This document shows positions 14,392 through 21,813 of a DNA stretch of 38,246 bases, piece by piece. The stretch comes from a virus. The notes beneath the pieces are model-generated. The model worked only from the letters and a program-made list of their open reading frames with translations. It was not told where the DNA came from and searched no databases. The translations under genes were made by a program, and so were the position numbers. Positions within the stretch are counted from its first letter, which is position 1. Every line of letters begins with the position of its first letter. The DNA lies in the IMG/VR virus record IMGVR_UViG_3300021137_000046, positions 1 to 38,246 of that record; one strand, written 5' to 3'.

Positions 14392-14682
14392 ATGAAAGCT
14401 GGAAATTATAAAGTACGTTGGTATTATGATTCGTGTGAAAAAGAATTACACAATCAAACTACAACACAAAATTGCACAAGTTGTATAATAGATGAGTTTA
14501 CAGGAAATACTGAAGAACCATTTAGGGAAATAGTAAAAGTAACTATTAAGAAATATCATAAAGATATTTTTAATAAGTCGGTGGCAAGAAAAACAAGTTT
14601 TAAATTAGCAATTGCAGGATTTCCAAAAAATGTTCGTGCAATGTTTTGGGATGAATTTAAGAAAACAGTAAAAATACATTAA
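14392..14682 (+). CDS. hypothetical protein, 96 aa
   Basis: Starts MKAGNYKVRWYYDSCEKELH with three Cys (DSC and CTSC) in the first third and a basic, aromatic second half (NVRAMFWDEFKKTVKIH). It may bind a metal through the cysteines; no family named. Followed by a terminator. Confidence 0.55.
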   Translation: MKAGNYKVRWYYDSCEKELHNQTTTQNCTSCIIDEFTGNTEEPFREIVKVTIKKYHKDIFNKSVARKTSFKLAIAGFPKNVRAMFWDEFKKTVKIH

Positions 14683-14690
14683 TAAACTAA

Positions 14691-14727
14691 AACAACCCTA
14701 GATATATAAATTCAGGGTTGTTTTTTA
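14691..14727 (+). terminator. rho-independent terminator
   Basis: AACAACCCT pairs perfectly with AGGGTTGTT (14714-14722), followed by TTTTAAAA. It separates the small-gene run from the polymerase unit. Confidence 0.85.
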
Positions 14728-14737
14728 AAATTAATAG

Positions 14738-15004
14738 ATGAATATAAAAAATATAAAATTTCAATTAAATTCTGACGAAGAAAATAAGTTGCATTTTCTA
14801 GAAATTTTTGATGCAAATCGAAGAGAATCAATCGTTAAAGGAGAACTAATATCTATAGAACAATCTGCAGAAGTAACTTGGGAAAATCTTTTATTTAGAG
14901 TTTATTCTGGACAAGTATGGATCTCTTTTGATACATTAAACGCATTTATTCAAGGCCCTAAGATAGTTGAAGAAATAATTGAACAACAAAATTTACCACA
15001 ATGA
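14738..15004 (+). CDS. hypothetical protein, 88 aa
   Basis: Starts MNIKNIKFQLNSDEENKLHF; a beta-rich first half with KGELISIEQSAEVTWENLLF, then a helical end. It is the first gene after the terminator, and its TGA overlaps the next ATG. It may be the leader gene of the polymerase operon. Confidence 0.55.
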   Translation: MNIKNIKFQLNSDEENKLHFLEIFDANRRESIVKGELISIEQSAEVTWENLLFRVYSGQVWISFDTLNAFIQGPKIVEEIIEQQNLPQ

Positions 15005-15174
15005 GTATTTGGGAAGAAATAAATAAAATTTTAGAAAATAAACGCGCATTAATTACTATAGAAAAAAATCGAGTTATAGTACACTATGAAATGGAAAAAC
15101 CATTAGTAGAACAACGAGATGGAGAAGAATCTATAGAAGTAACAATGCGCAGATCATTAATAAATTTAAAATAA
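15001..15174 (+). CDS. hypothetical protein, 57 aa
   Basis: Starts MSIWEEINKILENKRALITI and ends with a basic segment (VTMRRSLINLK). Coupled to the previous gene through ATGA and four bases before the polymerase ATG. Confidence 0.5.
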   Translation: MSIWEEINKILENKRALITIEKNRVIVHYEMEKPLVEQRDGEESIEVTMRRSLINLK

Positions 15175-15178
15175 AAGC

Positions 15179-17137
15179 ATGAGAGAAGGAAATAGTAATG
15201 TGAAGGAATTTGATATAGAGGTGTTTCCTAATTATTTTGAAGTAGGAATAAAGGATTTTAGAACTAAAGAAGTCATAAATTTAGAAATATCAGAAGAGTT
15301 TGATGATAGACAAAAGATTTATGATTTCTTTAGTAAATATAAAGGATTTTTAATATCTTTTAATGGAATACATTATGATGAAGTAATTATTAAGTATTTT
15401 TTAAAAGATTGGCAAAAACTTAAAAATCTTAAAAAAGAAGATTTATTACAAAGAATAAAAATTTGTTCTGATAAAGTAATAAATACAGATTTAAATAGAG
15501 ATTTTTTAAAATCTTATATATACTTTAAAACTAATTGGATTTCTATAGATTTGTATTTATTTTGGGCAAAAATGTTGCGTATTTCTAAAAAAATTAGTTT
15601 AAAATCATTAGGAATACAAATGAATTATCCTGTAGTAATGGAACTTCCATATAATCCAGAAACTATTTTAAATTTAGAACAAATAAGACAAGTTAGAGAA
15701 TATAATAATATTCATGATTTAGGAATTTTAGATTTATTAGCTGAAAAACAAAAAGGAGAAATTACTTTACGAAAAAATATTTGGAAAGATACAGGTATTC
15801 AATGTATGTCTTATGATGCAATAAAAATTGCTTCTGAATCTCTTTTAGAAGATTATTGTAAAGAAAAATGGAATAATGGAGAAGTTTCTAATATGTCCGA
15901 AGGATATGAAACATTTGTAAAAAATACAAGATATTTGCGATTTGATAAACCTACGATATATATTAAAGAAATTTTACATGATTTTAATCCTAATTTTAAA
16001 TTACCTGTTTTTCAAAAATTATATGAACGCATTTTAAATTCTGTAAATGAATTTTCAGAAGAAGTTCCTATAATAGAGAAAAACACAACAATTAGATTGT
16101 CTTATGGTATAGGAGGATTACATAGTGTAAATGAAAATGAATTGTATGATACTACTTCTACTCATAAAATAATGACTTCTGATGTTGCTTCACTATATCC
16201 AAATTTAATTATAAATTATAGATGTATTAGATTTCCTGAAGTTTTACGCAGATATACTTCTATTAAAGACGAGAGAATTATTGCCAAGAAAGCTCGGCAA
16301 AAAGCCAAAGATATCTTTTTTAAATTAATTTTAAATGGGGTAAGTGGTTTATTAGATCAACAACATTCATGGCTTTATTTTCCAGAAGGCGCATTAAGAT
16401 TAAGACTAATTGGACAATTAATTCTTACAAAAGCAGTTGAATTATGTATTTTAAATAATTGGCAGGTAATATCGGTAAATACAGATGGTATTGAAGCTAT
16501 TGTACCTGTGAATGAACAAAAAAAATACAAAGAGGTTTTTAAAGAGATTGAAGAACAATTTAATCTTAATTTTGAACATGAAGAATATAAGTTTATTTAT
16601 TATAAGAATGTAAATAACTATATTGCTTTAACTGAAAAAAATAAGGCAAAACGAAAAGGATTATTTAAACTTTTAAAAGATGAAGAAGGAAAAGATGAAA
16701 TACCTTTAGGAGATTCAACTAATGAAACAGTTATTGCAGAAGCGTTGAATAATTTTTTTGTAAAAGGCATTCCAATAGAAGAAACTATAACAAATCCTAA
16801 CAAATTTAATTTTAATATATTTCATTATACTTGTGCTAAGAAAATTAGTAAAGATTATGGTGTTTATTATGAAAATGAACAAATTCAGAATTTAAATAGA
16901 TATTATTTTTCTAGACCCGCAGCGTATCTTTTAAAAAAGAAAAAAAGTAGTGCAAAAAAATATAAAGCTACTGCAACTTTTGAACATGTAAATGCAAGTA
17001 ATCCTGTATTATTATATAATAATCATAAAGAAAAATGTTGGGAAGAATATAAAATTGATTATTCACATTATATTGCAGATACACGAAAAATTATACAGGA
17101 GATGCAAGCACCTAAAATGCAATTAAGTTTATTTTAA
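15179..17137 (+). CDS. family B DNA polymerase
   Basis: A 652-residue polymerase with an intact N-terminal 3'-5' exonuclease: Exo I in FDIEVFPN (residues 11-18), Exo II in FNGIHYDEVI (near 61), Exo III in YNNIHDLGIL (near 177). Palm motif A is SDVASLYPN (near 335), motif B is the KLILNGVSG helix (near 380), and motif C is VNTDGI (near 434), where the usual YxDTD is reduced to NTD. A later KNVNNYI fits the KxY region. Shorter than typical 750-900-residue family B enzymes. It replicates phage DNA with proofreading, presumably with the helicase, primase and SSB encoded downstream. The ATG at 15179 is the only reasonable start. Confidence 0.9.
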   Translation: MREGNSNVKEFDIEVFPNYFEVGIKDFRTKEVINLEISEEFDDRQKIYDFFSKYKGFLISFNGIHYDEVIIKYFLKDWQKLKNLKKEDLLQRIKICSDKVINTDLNRDFLKSYIYFKTNWISIDLYLFWAKMLRISKKISLKSLGIQMNYPVVMELPYNPETILNLEQIRQVREYNNIHDLGILDLLAEKQKGEITLRKNIWKDTGIQCMSYDAIKIASESLLEDYCKEKWNNGEVSNMSEGYETFVKNTRYLRFDKPTIYIKEILHDFNPNFKLPVFQKLYERILNSVNEFSEEVPIIEKNTTIRLSYGIGGLHSVNENELYDTTSTHKIMTSDVASLYPNLIINYRCIRFPEVLRRYTSIKDERIIAKKARQKAKDIFFKLILNGVSGLLDQQHSWLYFPEGALRLRLIGQLILTKAVELCILNNWQVISVNTDGIEAIVPVNEQKKYKEVFKEIEEQFNLNFEHEEYKFIYYKNVNNYIALTEKNKAKRKGLFKLLKDEEGKDEIPLGDSTNETVIAEALNNFFVKGIPIEETITNPNKFNFNIFHYTCAKKISKDYGVYYENEQIQNLNRYYFSRPAAYLLKKKKSSAKKYKATATFEHVNASNPVLLYNNHKEKCWEEYKIDYSHYIADTRKIIQEMQAPKMQLSLF

Positions 17138-17138
17138 T

Positions 17139-17543
17139 ATGAATACAATTACAAAAGAAGAAATGGATGAATTTCTAGTATCTATAGGAGGTCTAGAAAG
17201 TGGAATAAGAACAGATATAGGACCATTAACTGATGCTTATATATTTTCTGTAGGACCTGGTTGGTATGGATTAATTAAGTCTTTAATAGAAGAATTAATA
17301 AATGCCGGTTGGGATAAACAAGTTTGTCAGATTAAGGAAAAATTTGGTGGATTGCGTTTTTATGTAAATTCTGCGCCAAAAGAAGTACATGACATAATAT
17401 ATAAATACGAAAGCATTTCTATGAAAACTTGTGAAGTTTGTGGTAATCCTGGAACTATTCAAGGTAATCCAAGATGGCTTACTTGCTTATGTGAAGAACA
17501 TAAATATAAACCAAAAGAAGTTTCTGATTCAAAATCATTGTAA
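17139..17543 (+). CDS. conserved phage protein with zinc knuckle
   Basis: A 134-residue protein of a type often seen in phages: a Gly/Trp-rich helical first half, then CQIKEKFGGLRFYV (near 66-79) and a C-terminal CEVCGNPG ... CLCEEHK cluster that can bind zinc. It follows the polymerase by one base. The family has no established function that can be stated from sequence. Confidence 0.7.
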   Translation: MNTITKEEMDEFLVSIGGLESGIRTDIGPLTDAYIFSVGPGWYGLIKSLIEELINAGWDKQVCQIKEKFGGLRFYVNSAPKEVHDIIYKYESISMKTCEVCGNPGTIQGNPRWLTCLCEEHKYKPKEVSDSKSL

Positions 17544-17552
17544 ATTTGCAAC

Positions 17553-17783
17553 ATGGCAGAAAAATTTAAAACAGTAGGTGCATTTTGGAATGGTTATTCA
17601 ATAATGACTAAAGAAGAAGTACATAAAGCAATGATTGAGTATTGTAAATATCAAATAGACCAGATATTAGATAATTCAAGTATGATTTATATACGGAAAG
17701 ATAAAGGCAATTCAATATTTGGCCTCGATACAGCTGTATATGATTATGATGCGTTTGAAAAATTTAAAAATAATTTAAAATAA
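17553..17783 (+). CDS. hypothetical protein, 76 aa
   Basis: Starts MAEKFKTVGAFWNGYSIMTK with a helical middle (KAMIEYCKYQIDQILDNSS) and the end YDAFEKFKNNLK. Between replication genes; no family recognised. Confidence 0.5.
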   Translation: MAEKFKTVGAFWNGYSIMTKEEVHKAMIEYCKYQIDQILDNSSMIYIRKDKGNSIFGLDTAVYDYDAFEKFKNNLK

Positions 17784-17789
17784 AATAGA

Positions 17790-18002
17790 ATGGATAATAC
17801 GATAGAAACGATTAATGAATATATTGACATATTCTATAATAATGAAGAAGAAGATGCAGAAAATTTTGAGTTTACTTTGGGAGATGTTCGTTATTGCATG
17901 AAAATGTTTGCTTCAAAGGCAATAATGGAGTTCAGAAAAGAAGTAGGTAGCAACGATAAAGTTATAGAAGTGAGTGATTATCTATTAAAATCTTTGAAAT
18001 AA
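17790..18002 (+). CDS. hypothetical acidic protein, 70 aa
   Basis: Starts MDNTIETINEYIDIFYNNEE; acidic first half, helical second half (RYCMKMFASKAIMEFRKEVG). Two bases before the next ATG. No family recognised. Confidence 0.5.
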   Translation: MDNTIETINEYIDIFYNNEEEDAENFEFTLGDVRYCMKMFASKAIMEFRKEVGSNDKVIEVSDYLLKSLK

Positions 18003-18004
18003 TT

Positions 18005-18697
18005 ATGATTAATATTCAATTTAATAAGAATGTGATAGCAGAATTAAAAAAACATGACATACCTGCAGATTTATCAGGTACAGTTATGTTTGTTTTACTC
18101 TGTATGGATGAGAGAAAGGAGTATTTATTAGATTTAATAGATGATAGTTCTCGGCAAAAAAGAATGTTAATTTTATATAGGTTTATGTTTCGCAGAGATT
18201 TTTTAGTAGAGTCTTCTGAAAAAAATGCACAATATTTATATAAAATTTCTAAAAAAGGATTAGAGTTAGTAAAAATCCTTAGAAATGCATTTTCTGATGA
18301 AGTATCTGCTGAAGATCTTTTAGAGCCTAGAATCGAAGACAAAGTGGCAATACAGGCAAAAGAAATGACTTTGAGTGAATTTTGTGAAAGATATGCGCAA
18401 TTATTTCCAAGGACTCACACAGTAAATCCAAAAATAGCAGAAATAAGATTTGCAAGATTCCTTAAAGAGTTCCCCGAATATAATTTTAATTTAATATTAA
18501 ACGCAGTTGCAGAATATATTAAAGAATTTAGTAATTCAGAAACAGGTACTAAATATATGAAAACAGCTAAATATCTTATTTGGAAACTTGAAAATAAAGA
18601 AGTAACTTTTGATTTAGCTACTGTTTGCCATCAATATATAGAAAGAAATAATAATAAGATAATGGAGTTTAATATGGATTTCCTGAATACTGCGTGA
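18005..18697 (+). CDS. possible replication accessory protein
   Basis: A 230-residue protein. The N-terminal third looks like a winged helix (ending LYKISKKGLELVKILRN, near residues 78-94). The C-terminal part (RFARFLKEFPEYNFNLILNA, near 149-168, then TKYMKTAKYLIWKLE) is a helical bundle like those of phage helicase-loader or primosome proteins. The assignment rests on this layout and its place between polymerase and helicase genes; no catalytic motif is seen. A DNA-binding regulator is the main alternative. Confidence 0.5.
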   Translation: MINIQFNKNVIAELKKHDIPADLSGTVMFVLLCMDERKEYLLDLIDDSSRQKRMLILYRFMFRRDFLVESSEKNAQYLYKISKKGLELVKILRNAFSDEVSAEDLLEPRIEDKVAIQAKEMTLSEFCERYAQLFPRTHTVNPKIAEIRFARFLKEFPEYNFNLILNAVAEYIKEFSNSETGTKYMKTAKYLIWKLENKEVTFDLATVCHQYIERNNNKIMEFNMDFLNTA

Positions 18698-18701
18698 GTA
18701 A

Positions 18702-18733
18702 TTTGTTAGAATGAAAAATTTTCCGTATATTTT
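18702..18733 (+). promoter_or_regulatory. Bacteroidota-type promoter
   Basis: TTTG (18702-18705), exactly 20 bases, then TATATTTT (18726-18733). Same boxes and spacing as the intron promoters at 29121 and 37223. The expected transcript start, about seven bases after the second box, falls at the beginning of the structured RNA at 18738. Confidence 0.65.
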
Positions 18734-18737
18734 ATTT

Positions 18738-18815
18738 GTAATAGTCTTTATCCAAGAGAATTAACCTTAAAATATTAGTTCTCATCTCAGATGTCTTCCC
18801 TTGGTTGACTATTAC
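18738..18815 (+). ncRNA. structured leader RNA of endonuclease VII gene
   Basis: GTAATAGTC (18738-18746) pairs perfectly with GACTATTAC (18807-18815); CCAAG (18752-18756) pairs with CTTGG (18800-18804); an inner GAGAA/TTCTC helix completes a three-step stem. An alternative TTCCC/GGGAA pairing just before TTTTTT (18797-18838) could form a terminator-like state. Placed directly after a promoter and 28 bases before the endonuclease ATG, it may be a regulatory leader. Confidence 0.5.
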
Positions 18816-18843
18816 ACTCTGATTTGGGAACTTTTTTATTTTT

Positions 18844-19485
18844 ATGGAAAATGAAGAAATTTTACAAAAATGTAGTATTTGTTACAAAGAAAAGCCATTA
18901 GAGTGTTTTCACAAATCTAAAGTATTTAAAACGGGTCATGAAACCAGGTGTAAGGCTTGTAAAGCTTTAACTTTACGATTAAGTAAAGATAATTTAACAA
19001 AAGAAGAATTTGAAGAGGCATCTAGTTCTTTTTTAAATCACTATTATAGAAATTGGGATAGATATAGACAGCGAGCTAACGAACTAAATGCTATTGTTGA
19101 TGAGAATGGATTTAATAGACAACAAAGAAATAATATATTAAAATATGGTATAACCCCAGAAGAATATTTAGAAATGCTTAATACACAAGATGGAAAATGT
19201 TCTATTTGTGGTAATAAAGAAGCTGGAGTACTTAATAATACATTAAAAAGATTGGCTATTGATCATGATCATGAAACTGGACAAATTCGAGATTTACTGT
19301 GCTCTAAGTGTAATACCGCTTTAGGATTATTAAATGAGGATTTAGATTTAATATATAAATTTATAAACTATATTAATAAACATAAACAAAGGTGTAAAGA
19401 TGTACCAGAGTCTATTAAATATACAAAATTTCAAGATCATTATGATAAGAAAAAGAAAAATAAAGAAAAAAATAAAACAACATAG
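18844..19485 (+). CDS. recombination endonuclease VII-like
   Basis: A 213-residue protein. N-terminal zinc finger with CSICYKEKPLECF (near 10-22) and CKAC (near 38-41). The C-terminal endonuclease VII domain carries KYGITPEEYLEMLNTQDGKC, CSICG, LAIDHDHETGQIRDLLC (near 138-154) and CNTALGLLNED. The HDH motif and the four Cys are intact, so the beta-beta-alpha metal site should work. The family resolves branched DNA, notably Holliday junctions and replication forks before packaging. It may also be a free-standing mobile nuclease. Preceded by its own promoter and leader. Confidence 0.88.
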   Translation: MENEEILQKCSICYKEKPLECFHKSKVFKTGHETRCKACKALTLRLSKDNLTKEEFEEASSSFLNHYYRNWDRYRQRANELNAIVDENGFNRQQRNNILKYGITPEEYLEMLNTQDGKCSICGNKEAGVLNNTLKRLAIDHDHETGQIRDLLCSKCNTALGLLNEDLDLIYKFINYINKHKQRCKDVPESIKYTKFQDHYDKKKKNKEKNKTT

Positions 19486-19487
19486 CT

Positions 19488-19637
19488 ATGAATTTAAATA
19501 TTAGTGAATATACAGGAGAAGATACGATTGCATTTGCAAATTATTTTTTTGAAATACAAAATAATGAAAATACAATTAATACAAAATCTGATCAAGAAAT
19601 TTTACAGGACTGGTTACAAATATGCAATAATACTTAA
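19488..19637 (+). CDS. hypothetical peptide, 49 aa
   Basis: Starts MNLNISEYTGEDTIAFANYF; acidic and polar. The last 74 bases overlap the zinc-finger gene at 19564 in another frame. One of the two may not be expressed. Confidence 0.35.
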   Translation: MNLNISEYTGEDTIAFANYFFEIQNNENTINTKSDQEILQDWLQICNNT

Positions 19638-19755
19638 TAAATGGCTTCAACCAAAATGTGACTCATGTGGAATTAATACTAAACATAGATATTGTATTGA
19701 AGAATTTACAGAATCAGGATTTTATATATGTGAACAATGTAAAAATAAAAAATAA
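19564..19755 (+). CDS. small zinc-finger protein, 63 aa
   Basis: From the ATG at 19564 (MKIQLIQNLIKKFYRTGYKY). CDSCG (near 33-37) and CEQCKNKK at the end give four cysteines, with a CIEEF Cys between. The frame is open upstream to a GTG at 19504, but the ATG is preferred. Its TAA overlaps the next ATG (TAATG). Adaptor-like; role unknown. Confidence 0.5.
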   Translation: MKIQLIQNLIKKFYRTGYKYAIILNKWLQPKCDSCGINTKHRYCIEEFTESGFYICEQCKNKK

Positions 19756-19961
19756 TGGAAGACGCATTAATAATATGTGATAGATTAAGGAAATATCTAG
19801 GTGCAAATCCAGAAATTCGTTTTGGACAGGCATTATTTAATTTAGGTATAAATCAATTTGCAGAAATCCAATCCCCAAAAACATATAATCAAGATTTACA
19901 TTTACGGGATATTTACAATGATTCAGATATAGAAATATTAAAACGAATAAATAACGGCTGA
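19755..19961 (+). CDS. conserved small phage protein, 68 aa
   Basis: Starts MEDALIICDRLRKYLGANPE with IRFGQALFNLGI (near 21-32), a pattern seen in many small phage proteins (R-x-G-Q-x-L-x-N). No function is established. A further open frame follows in the +1 register (19951-20091) with no start of its own. Confidence 0.55.
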   Translation: MEDALIICDRLRKYLGANPEIRFGQALFNLGINQFAEIQSPKTYNQDLHLRDIYNDSDIEILKRINNG

Positions 19962-20091
19962 TTTTGATATTATTTTTGAATCTATTTTATATTTAGCTAA
20001 ATATAAAAATTTCAATATAGTTCAATTTCTACAAGAAAAATTAGAAGAATTAATAAAAATCGAGGAGGATAGAAATCGTGGGATTATTTGA
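19951..20091 (+). other. open frame without start codon
   Basis: Forty-six codons in the +1 frame relative to the preceding gene, reading ADFDIIFESILYLAKYKNFN then a Glu/Lys helix, ending after the helicase start. There is no ATG, GTG or TTG. It could be the C-terminus of the 19755 gene reached by a +1 frameshift near 19955, a decayed gene, or chance. Confidence 0.3.
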
Positions 20092-21145
20092 AACTACAAT
20101 GGCTGATATAATAGCTAAAAAAGAACGAAAAGAGAAGGGATTACACAACTCCGTGCCATTTCCATTTTCTAGGTGGCTGCATAGTGTAGACGGATTTGAT
20201 CCAGGAACTTACTATCAAATTCTCGGAGGAACAAATACTGGTAAATCAAAACTAAAACGATATTTTATTTACAAAATTGCAGAATTTGCATTTGAAACAG
20301 GATATCAGGTTAAAGTGTTAGATTTCAGTCTTGAGGACGATCGTAAAGAAGTATATAAGAAAACAATGAGCCACTATTTATGGAAGCATCATAAAGAAGA
20401 TTTAGGTCTTAAATATATGAATTCTCGTGAATCACCTCTAAATCAAAAGTATATTGATTTATTACAGCAAGATTCTGGATTTTTTAATGAATATGATCAA
20501 ATTGTAAATGTGATCAATGGAGCTACTAGTCCAGACGAGATATTTAATATCTGTAAAAGGGCACATGATAAGTGGGGTAGCACTCATCAGATCATAACCT
20601 TCGTTGACAACATATCAAATATTACCAAAGATCCCCAAGATTCAAATGAATTCGAGGCGATCAAACGTTGGAGTCGTAATATAGCCCGTTTAAAGCTCTG
20701 TAAGGAGATGCAAATGACTATTGTGGATATTATGCAATTGGATTTTGATAGTGAAAAATTTGCCCATAGAAATGCAAATAAAGGTACTATTGCAAGTGTA
20801 GAGCCATCGCTATCCAGCATTGGGGACTCAAAAATTTCTGCCAGAAATTCGCATGTTATAATGGCACTTTTTAGTCCCAACAGGTATGATATTCACCAAT
20901 ACCCAAACTCTGACGGATATAATATTGATGTACTTAGGGATAACTTCAGGTCTTTGCTAATGTTGAAAAATTCGCACGGAGAACTTGGTGGTAGACTTCC
21001 ATTACTGTTTGACGGAAAACATGAAAATTTCGATGAATTACCTAGATTAGAAGATAGAGATGCGCTAGATAAGATATATCGAGAGATAGTGGAAACAGAG
21101 AAGCAAAAATTAGCTAAGTATGGATCACAAAAATCAATGTTTTAA
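20078..21145 (+). CDS. DnaB-like replicative helicase ATPase
   Basis: A 355-residue RecA-fold ATPase. Walker A is LGGTNTGKSK (near residues 49-58), an SLEDDR segment follows near 88, Walker B is QIITFVDNIS (near 171), and a C-terminal strand region HVIMALFSPNRYD fits DnaB-type sensor positions. The role is to unwind DNA ahead of the polymerase. The GTG start at 20078 lies 10 bases after GAGGAGG, a strong Shine-Dalgarno-like site otherwise absent from this window; an ATG at 20099 would give a protein seven residues shorter. The 5' half has more G/C-ending codons than its neighbours, which may mark transfer. No DnaB N-terminal domain, so a loader or partner is expected. Confidence 0.8.
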   Translation: MGLFETTMADIIAKKERKEKGLHNSVPFPFSRWLHSVDGFDPGTYYQILGGTNTGKSKLKRYFIYKIAEFAFETGYQVKVLDFSLEDDRKEVYKKTMSHYLWKHHKEDLGLKYMNSRESPLNQKYIDLLQQDSGFFNEYDQIVNVINGATSPDEIFNICKRAHDKWGSTHQIITFVDNISNITKDPQDSNEFEAIKRWSRNIARLKLCKEMQMTIVDIMQLDFDSEKFAHRNANKGTIASVEPSLSSIGDSKISARNSHVIMALFSPNRYDIHQYPNSDGYNIDVLRDNFRSLLMLKNSHGELGGRLPLLFDGKHENFDELPRLEDRDALDKIYREIVETEKQKLAKYGSQKSMF

Positions 21146-21151
21146 GATATG
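21130..21151. repeat. direct repeat, left copy (AP2 cassette)
   Basis: 22 bases beginning AAAATCAATGTTTTAAGATA; identical to the right copy at 21360-21381 except for one G/A change. It contains the helicase stop and the ATG of the AP2 gene. Confidence 0.9.
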
Positions 21152-21361
21152 CAAAATAAAATAAGTAAAGATTTAGTAAGAAATACTAGACAAAGAACTA
21201 CACATAGAGGTGCTTGTCTAGATAAAAGAAGCGATAAATGGGTTGCGTTTTTAGATTTTAAAACACCTGCAGGTAAAAATATTCATTTGCATTTAGGATT
21301 TTTTGATACAGCAGATGAAGCAGTTAATGCAAGAAAATTATATATTTTAAGTTTATTGTAA
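21149..21361 (+). CDS. stand-alone AP2-domain DNA-binding protein
   Basis: A 70-residue protein that is almost only an AP2/ERF-type domain: HRGACLDKRSDKWVAFLDF (near 19-37), then GKNIHLHLGFFDTADEAVNA (near 42-61), matching the three strands and helix of this fold. In phages AP2 domains usually sit behind HNH nucleases; here the nuclease part is missing. The ATG lies in the left direct repeat and the TAA in the right one, so the gene fills the segment between the repeats. Confidence 0.8.
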   Translation: MQNKISKDLVRNTRQRTTHRGACLDKRSDKWVAFLDFKTPAGKNIHLHLGFFDTADEAVNARKLYILSLL

Positions 21362-21381
21362 AATCAATGTTTTAAAATATG
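21360..21381. repeat. direct repeat, right copy (AP2 cassette)
   Basis: 22 bases beginning AAAATCAATGTTTTAAAATA, 21 of 22 identical to 21130-21151. It contains the AP2 stop and the next ATG at 21379. Confidence 0.9.
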
Positions 21382-21525
21382 GAAGAAGATATAGAAAAAA
21401 TAAAACTAGATGCAAAAAGATGGAATGAATTAGAAGCATATGTTGATAAAACTTTTATAAATGGTGGGAGTGAGATGGATGATATTGGGGTATATGTTTG
21501 TTGGTTATTTGGATACGATGTTTAA
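21379..21525 (+). CDS. hypothetical acidic protein, 48 aa
   Basis: Starts MEEDIEKIKLDAKRWNELEA and ends GVYVCWLFGYDV. Its ATG is in the right-hand direct repeat, so before insertion of the AP2 cassette it would have followed the helicase gene directly. Confidence 0.45.
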   Translation: MEEDIEKIKLDAKRWNELEAYVDKTFINGGSEMDDIGVYVCWLFGYDV

Positions 21526-21550
21526 ATTTAAAAATTAAAAACGCAAAATC

Positions 21551-21733
21551 ATGAGTAAGAAAATTTATGAAGATGAGCAATTCCCACAAGATGAAAATTG
21601 GGATGAAATAGACGAAGATATGTCTCCAAAAAATGGAAAAGATCTTGCAGAATTTGAAAAATATTTACAGCAAGCCGCATTTAATTTAGATATTTTAGAT
21701 GAAGATGAATATGAAGAAGATGTCTTTGATTAA
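21551..21733 (+). CDS. hypothetical acidic protein, 60 aa
   Basis: Very acidic (starts MSKKIYEDEQFPQDENWDEI; ends DEDEYEEDVFD) with one helical stretch (DLAEFEKYLQQAAFNLDI). It could mimic DNA or bind a basic partner; no family recognised. Confidence 0.5.
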   Translation: MSKKIYEDEQFPQDENWDEIDEDMSPKNGKDLAEFEKYLQQAAFNLDILDEDEYEEDVFD

Positions 21734-21757
21734 GAAAAGATAAATATTTTGAAATAG

Positions 21758-21788
21758 TTGTTGAATTGAATAAAGAGTTGTAACTTTG
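21758..21788 (+). promoter_or_regulatory. Bacteroidota-type promoter
   Basis: TTG (21758-21760), 20 bases, then TAACTTTG (21781-21788), a full TAnnTTTG match. It drives the Sak4-like gene 26 bases later. Confidence 0.65.
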
Positions 21789-21813
21789 TGTAAAGAAAAG
21801 AGAGAAGAGATAT

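Noticed and set aside
21130-21381. Insertion sequence
   Set aside because: No transposase and no inverted repeats; the repeats are direct and the insert encodes only an AP2 domain.
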